Source of the DNA: Plecoglossus altivelis
Lineage: Eukaryota > Chordata > Actinopteri > Osmeriformes > Plecoglossidae
Direction of reading: 5' to 3'
NCBI GenBank assembly: GCA_036571765.1
Contig: BROE01000012.1
Span: 10,919,422-10,983,421 of the forward strand
DNA length: 64,000 bases
Part shown: piece after piece, positions 58,339-64,000 of the stretch
Numbering within the stretch: position 1 is the stretch's first letter
Layout of the letters: every line of letters begins with the position of its first letter
Translations under genes and position numbers: made by a program
The notes under the pieces: generated by a model
Databases searched by the model: none
Seen by the model: the letters and a program-made list of their open reading frames with translations, nothing else
Told to the model about the DNA's origin: nothing

Positions 58339-59649
58339 TTGAGGGTGTCTACTTGAGGGGAGAACAAGGAGGCTCAACACATTGCATCATGGGTTTTCTG
58401 CAACATCATAGGAGACCCTAATTACCTTATCGGAGATCTGCCAGATTTGGAATGAGGGGAAAATATTCATTTGAAGACTACCTCCTTCAGTTTTTTTTTT
58501 ATTTTTACATCCTAAGGGTTTTAGGTATTTGGTGTGTGTGTGTGTATGTGTATTTTCCGAGCGTGGTGGTAATTTAATGTTGCTCGGAAAACAGTGTAAT
58601 TAAATCACAAAGTCGGGCAGATATGTCAGTGAGCCATTTTTGCACCCTGACTAATGCAGTTTCTTCTATCTCACTGCCGTTTCTGCTGTCTCGCAGTTCT
58701 GACTGTCACAGTACTTCTCGATTTAGCCTGTCTCTCCCACAACAAAAAAGAGTTATGCCTGATCTTGCTCATGTTCCTTAAGGTGGTGTCTGTAAATATC
58801 TCCTGTTTAGAGGTCAAAAGAAAGACTGCTGCCTAAGCACTGGCTTAGCACAAAAAAGCACTGTACGACAAGCTGAACCCTATTCAAGGCATTGATTGAG
58901 GTTTTGTGTCTTCCTCTCTCTTTTTTCCCTCTCTCTCTGCATTTTCCATTTGTGAATAAAAAGCTGCGGTGACCCATAAATATTACATGGTGTGGAGATG
59001 CAAAGCAGGAATTAATGACTGGGGTGTGTGTGAGAGAGACGCGTGTATGGCAGATCCCTATGGGATTCTGCTTAGGCGGGTAGGCAGGCAGGCAAGCAGC
59101 CAGGCACAGGGAGGGTGTGGTCTCCCACACTCTCCCCCATCTCTTCCTCCTCTCCCTGGCTGCTCTTACCTTCCACGTCTCCGAGCGGCCCGTGGGTCAG
59201 AGTGTACATGCTCCCTGTGCCAGACTCGGACCGCCTGCCTGCCATTGGCACTGTAGTCGCTCCCCATTCAACATTTCTCTGGATGTTCCCCCACTCACCC
59301 GTTAACCTCTCCCCAGCTGTGATGAGCTAGCACAAGCCCTACAGGACGTGAGCTTCAAAGGCACAGGATCTCAGCATCGAAGGGTTTGGAGCATTCTACC
59401 ACACGTAACTCTAGCTGTAGCTAATACATCACATACTGTATACTCTCCCTATGTGTACTTTCTTTCAGTTGTTCTTTTGGCGGTTCAACTAAGAAGTTTA
59501 AAACATGCTTGAAATGATCCCATTGAACTAGATCCTAAATTAATTTCGTTACAATTTCTTCCTTTGACATTTCGTATTGTTATGGTATGGCCTAAAGCAA
59601 ACTCTGTAGCTGCTGCCTCTCACCTCACCAAGGTAATAATTAGTGTGTG
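58339..59649. other. Single-copy non-coding sequence, enhancer-like in part
   Basis: Contains a low-repeat AT-rich part (about 58550-58700, with GGTAATTTAATG and GTGTAATTAAATC), a pyrimidine patch (58909-58940) and small GGCA repeats at 59079-59105. No gene recognised. Confidence 0.4.
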
Positions 59650-59658
59650 TGAGAGAGA

Positions 59659-59697
<39 letters not shown>
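59650..59697. repeat. (GA)n microsatellite
   Basis: GA repeat with one GGG interruption. Confidence 0.96.
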
Positions 59698-59699
<2 letters not shown>

Positions 59700-61467
59700 A
59701 GAAAGAAAGCATTGGAGAGGTAGAGAGAGGATAGGATTTTCCTCCCTGCTTAGCATGATGAATGAGATGAGGAGGGGCCACTTGACACCTGTCACCCAAC
59801 CAGCCAGGCACAATTACCTCCAGGGAGAGATACGGGGTGGGGGGGGACTTGCTGGGGAGTTGCGCATAGCTCCCAGTGAAATCGGCAAGCGTTTGAAGAT
59901 CATTAGTGTTACAGACCCTGTCTTCGTGGCCCTGTCCAACCTCCTGAACGGCTGACTTTGATCACCATGCCGCGTTTTTGTCAATAGCGCGGGTACACCG
60001 CATAAATTATAAAGTTATACACACAAAGTCAGCAGGTAAAGTGCCACGCTCGATTTTTGGTGCGCCCGACGATGGGGCTGCTGATTGCCTCTAACGAACT
60101 GTCACCGCCTCTCTTTGGCCAACCAACAAGCGTCCGACAAACTCGCATGTCGTTACCGTGTACGGTTCAGAGCGATGACGGCAGTCAGTAACTTCGGTCA
60201 CATGTTCCAATGATGAAAGAGGGGGAAAAAATGGACATGAAAAAGGCCATAGGCCTTTACAGAAGGGAAAGTGAACAGCGGTGTTTCTGTGTCGCTGATG
60301 TTATCTCATTGGAATCTCGGAAGGTACTAGCTAACCCACATTTATTGCTGGATTCCTACATTTACAACTTAAAAGATGCATGAACGCATATATTTCGTTG
60401 GTGTGAGGAAGAATTTTGAAAACCCCCAAAGGTTACAAAATGTTTCAATAGCCGGGTAATACTCTTGCCATATGGTCTGCTTGCGTTAAATGGGGCTAGA
60501 TCCATATAGCACCATAGTGTGAATGTGCAGGTTCAAGGGCTTGCTAATCCACTGGACTCTCAAACATTACCATATCAAAGAACAAAGATAATCCCTAATG
60601 AATAGAGAGGCTACCATGATATGTATTTGTACCATCATTACAGACCTGTTGTATCGTTATCCAGCCTGCAAAACCCAGAAAGCTTGAGAATTGTAGCTGT
60701 GTAAGTCTGACCCAGGATCAACAGGCAAGAATTGAATTTCTGTGTAACTTCACCAATATCATGTTCTGAAACTGAATATGTTCTTTCTTCTTTTCTTTCT
60801 CTCGATCTGTCTTTGATGGTTTAAAATGATTACTATAAATCAAACACCAATCAACACCACTAAGTTATATACTCAATTACTTTTCATATCCCACTATGAC
60901 TCATTTCTGGAAGTCTGAAATGAGAAGGACCATGTCTGAAATGATATCATCAGTTGTCAAGGGCCTTGACAGACTTTGAAGGCATAATATTCCAGCATTA
61001 ACCTGAATCACTGTGATATTTATATACCATATAATATAAAGTAAGCATGCAATATGAGTAGTTGTGTGCTACATTCTTGTCAGTCTAGCTTTGAGGGATC
61101 ACACCCATCCATATTGAGTGGAAAAGACTGTACTTCAGGATTAAACAAGTTATGCTTCTCTGATGTGTTCACTGCAATGGTTGTTCAATTACCCGAGTCA
61201 CACACAAACACACACACACACAATTGCAGGCTGTTGTACAAACGTGTTCATTATACAGGTATTATAGTGTACCCTTAAATTATGTGTTTGGCAGGGCAGC
61301 GCTGTGGGTTCTATGAGTGGGAAAATGATCATTATAGCTGATAAGGCGAGACCTGCGAACGATGACAGCGTGGCAGCAGAGAGCTTTTTAATTTGTCGGA
61401 TCAGACCGTGACACGCTCCTTCCGAGGAATGGGAGAATTTTTTCATTTGTGCAGAAGAAAGGCGGGT
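59698..61467. other. Single-copy non-coding sequence
   Basis: Low-repeat DNA with a CA run at about 61200-61222. The part at 61360-61450 (ATGACAGCGTGGCAGCAGAG onwards) is repeat-free and enhancer-like. No gene recognised. Confidence 0.45.
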
Positions 61468-61482
61468 GGGGGGGGGGGGGGG
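61468..61482. repeat. Poly-G tract (15 G)
   Basis: Fifteen consecutive G. Confidence 0.9.
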
Positions 61483-61989
61483 AGGTCAATTAGCGTCAAC
61501 CATTAGACAACCCTATGACAAGCCATATGCTTCCACGTGGGACAGTCGGACTAATGAGAGAGGTAGAGGAGATGTCTTCTCACGTTGATCACTGGCAAGA
61601 CATCTGACCTGTGCAGATACTTTACTGTCCCTTAATAGCTCAAATGGGAGGTTTCACCATGAGGGCTGCCCTCTATTGCAGGCCTGTTTGTCTGTCAATT
61701 CAGGTGAGCTTTCCCAACAAAGATGGTATGGCAGCAGTTTCCATCCAAAGGAATGTACCCACAGTATTTATTTAACATAACAGTAATATTGCACATTTTC
61801 ATATTGATGTGTGCATGAAAATGTTATAGTGGCACATTTCTTGTCACTATGACTTTTACATTTAGTGTGTGCTGTATGTTTAACCTTTTTGCTTCGGATT
61901 TTCATGTCCTTGTTTCTTTGATGAAAGCTGGGCTGGAATCACCAGAGCAACACCAAACCCTTACATTCCAGAAGGCTGTCCAATATTGC
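61483..61989. other. Single-copy non-coding sequence
   Basis: AT-leaning, repeat-free. No gene recognised. Confidence 0.5.
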
Positions 61990-62470
61990 TGTATATCATG
62001 CATATTGGATGCCAATATTGCTTAGCCGGCCACTAGACTGGCCAGTAGTACAGCGCACCTGAATCAACAGGCCCAAAAGGGAGAAGACATTTCTCATATT
62101 ATCAAATACAGACAATTTCGAGGACTTCTCCATCCATGTGTTATTTGACTGGCGGACAGGCGCAAACGAGCCTCTGCTCGATATTGATCTGTGGCACCTT
62201 AAGGTACGTGACATCATTATGAGGCTTGACCTTGTCATCATCCCGTGCCCTGCAGCTAGGGTGCGCTGGCTAGGCGTGGGAGACTAGAGCCTCTGCCTAA
62301 TGCCTTCCCTCAGAAGGATGCCGGTGGCTGCCGTCTATGCGTCAGGGGGGAAATTGGCGGTGATGTTATTTGTTTTGTTGACCTCATGGGTCACCTTGCT
62401 TTCTAGGGTTCCACTTGGAGATCTTCCCCTCCGTGGCTCACCTTTAACCACGTGACGTCAGACGAGTGGA
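61990..62470. promoter_or_regulatory. Candidate enhancer with nuclear-receptor, E-box and CRE motifs
   Basis: TTGACCTTG (62226-62234) is the reverse complement of CAAGGTCAA, the extended half-site used by NR5A/ERR receptors. TGACCTCATGGGTCA (62379-62393) has two divergent half-sites three bases apart. CACGTG (62449-62454) overlaps a perfect CRE TGACGTCA (62453-62460). The region is repeat-free. Binding is inferred from motifs only. Confidence 0.35.
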
Positions 62471-63099
62471 TGGTGTTTGATCAATGTTTCCATCCCATAA
62501 TACTCCATCCCTGTACAACTTCTTTTTTTTGACAGTCTAATGGAGGCAAGGAGACGTTTCCAATAAATTGTTTAAGACATATCAGTGACTGTGTTTCAGA
62601 ACTATACAGGGGGACGTCCCGTGTACTGTTAATGTTATATTTAGTCCATGACAAAAAAGATCAAACAGAAGAACGATCAAGGCGTTTTGGAATCGGTTGA
62701 GCCCTTATTCAACGGAGGTTTTTGAAATCACGTGAATTAACTCAAATGATGACTGACTCCCTGGGGGAGAGCTACTGTGTGTGACTCTTAAGTAATTCCT
62801 TTCGACTCCTGGCTTTTGGTGTGGTGTGTGTGTTCAACAACACATTAAAGCGGGTGGAAACGGCCTGTCATATTTCCCTGGTAACACAAATGAATAAATA
62901 AAAACCCTGGTAGACAAAAGCCCCTCCACCTTGCATTTTCTCGTCGTCGTGAGTCGAAGCCAGGTGTCTTTGTAGACCCTCTCCTAACAAGCGTTGACCT
63001 TCTGCTCCGACATGTAAAGAGCTGCCGAGATCAGAACGGAGAGGGGAAGCTGTGAATAAAGGCATCACCACTGCGAGCAGCCAAGAGACTTCATCCTCT
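62471..63099. other. Single-copy non-coding sequence
   Basis: Mixed sequence without repeats beyond a T run at 62522-62530. No gene recognised. Confidence 0.5.
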
Positions 63100-63127
63100 C
63101 CTCTCTCTCTCTCCACTCCTCCCTCGC

Positions 63128-63163
<36 letters not shown>

Positions 63164-63500
63164 CGCTCTGTTCGCAGTAAAGCTTTGTCTCTGTGTTCAG
63201 TGTACGCGAGCAGCGGCAGCAGCAGTTACCTTGTTGGCGGCACAAAGGAGCGCTAGTGTAATAAAAACAGCTGTCTCTGGTGGTCTCGCTGTAATTGGGA
63301 TTGTTAACGTGGAGAGTTCCTGAGGGACACTGAGAGTGGTGTCTTTGTGTAAAGCACACAGCCACCTCTGCAGTATACCTTGATTCGGATGTAAGTTTGG
63401 AGAGCGGGAAAAAAAGGCAAAAAAAAGCAAACAAATCACCTGTGCTTTGCTGCTGCTGCTGCTGGTGCTCGCGCTCTCTCGCGCGCTCTCTCTCTCTCCT
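63100..63500. other. CT-rich region with a possible non-coding exon
   Basis: CT repeat (pure at about 63131-63160) runs into CCACGCTCTGTTCGCAG, a good 3' splice acceptor, at 63177. A perfect 5' donor GTAAGT starts at 63391. The 213-base interval has stops in all plus frames, so if it is an exon it is untranslated. On the minus strand, AACAAG followed by GTAACT near 63227-63232 is another donor-like site. CTG repeat at 63449-63466 and CG-rich CT sequence follow. Confidence 0.22.
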
Positions 63501-64000
63501 CTCTTCAACTCTTTTATTTCTTGGCTTATTTTTGTAAAGGGGATCTTTTTTCATTTTATTTAGTAAAGCTCTTGTGAAGTTTTAGAAAGCTTGATTCTAT
63601 TCCAGGATTCCCTCTGAGAATGTGTGCTTTAAAGAGTAGGTATGAAAGTACCTACTAATGTTAGGGCATGTCTTTTGAAAAGGAAGGAGTTTACCCCCAA
63701 AATGTTCAGTGAAAGCATGTGTGATAGAAACGGAGGCAATTGGAACATCTTCAGCATGAGGTGTATAGCTGTAAGTGTGACTTGATGACATTATGACACA
63801 TCAGTTAGCCTGTTTTGTTTGAAGTGGTAGTCCTCATTTGTGAGGATTACACTTTCTTATCCCCCCTTCAAAATTCGGGATATTTATTTACTCATACTGA
63901 ATATATTCAAGTGCTCCAGTCATTTAAAACCCTTTCTTAAATAAATTATACTCTACACAAAACATCTCAAACCTGCTCTCCGTTTCCACATTTTCACATG
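63501..64000. other. AT-rich single-copy non-coding sequence (right edge)
   Basis: AT-rich, repeat-free to the window edge. No gene recognised. Confidence 0.5.

Noticed and set aside
62868..63554. 228-codon minus-strand open frame
   Set aside because: Arg-Glu runs come from CT repeats, and the rest has no recognisable domain. An untranslated exon or promoter seems likelier than a coding gene.

Overview
This window looks like non-coding DNA from a vertebrate, most likely a teleost fish. The evidence is indirect. Composition is moderate in GC, with very many long dinucleotide tracts (GA/TC and CA/TG), minisatellites built from them, long poly-G/poly-C runs, a degenerate copy of an interspersed repeat that I recall from many teleost genomes (26991-27110), and clusters of GTTAGC/GCTAGC words. 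Nothing resembles bacterial or viral gene organisation. I found no protein-coding gene, tRNA, rRNA or known microRNA that I can support. The open frames present are short or low-complexity (Thr-His, Ser-Leu, Arg-Glu or Val-Cys runs from microsatellites). The window is best read as a gene desert or the inside of very large introns.

Layout. 1-9 kb: G-rich minisatellites, CT and GA arrays, an 18-bp perfect palindrome (3682-3699), a CpG-dense islet (4890-5155) and a Z-DNA-type tract (8421-8448). 9-22 kb: mostly single-copy sequence, a compact octamer/GC-box/ATAAAAG cluster near 10.9 kb, a GTTAGC-rich patch at 14.5 kb and large GA/CT arrays at 17-20 kb. 22181-22896 is an assembly gap inside a G-rich minisatellite. 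23-26 kb is a dense block of complex minisatellites with 40- to 60-bp units. 26-30 kb holds an interspersed repeat, two stable inverted repeats, a CRE and long poly-C. 30826-32617 is an exact tandem duplication of an 896-bp unit with one visible substitution, carrying FOX, PBX/HOX and TCF/LEF motifs. 35661-36895 is a second duplication split by a 10-N gap and almost certainly an assembly artefact. 37-50 kb mixes candidate conserved non-coding blocks with arrays, including a 37-G homopolymer, a two-letter 10-bp minisatellite (43651-43780), a 31-bp minisatellite (46491-46650) and an 18-bp minisatellite (49100-49186). 50-64 kb is mainly single-copy sequence, with a nuclear-receptor/E-box/CRE cluster at 62.2-62.5 kb and a possible non-coding exon or promoter region at 63.1-63.5 kb.

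If the window has a function, it is probably regulatory. Several AT-rich, homeodomain-motif-rich, low-repeat islands look like the conserved non-coding elements that surround developmental transcription-factor genes. I cannot name the target gene or prove conservation from one sequence. Two features need an assembly check before any biological reading: the 896-bp tandem duplication and the gap-flanking duplication.
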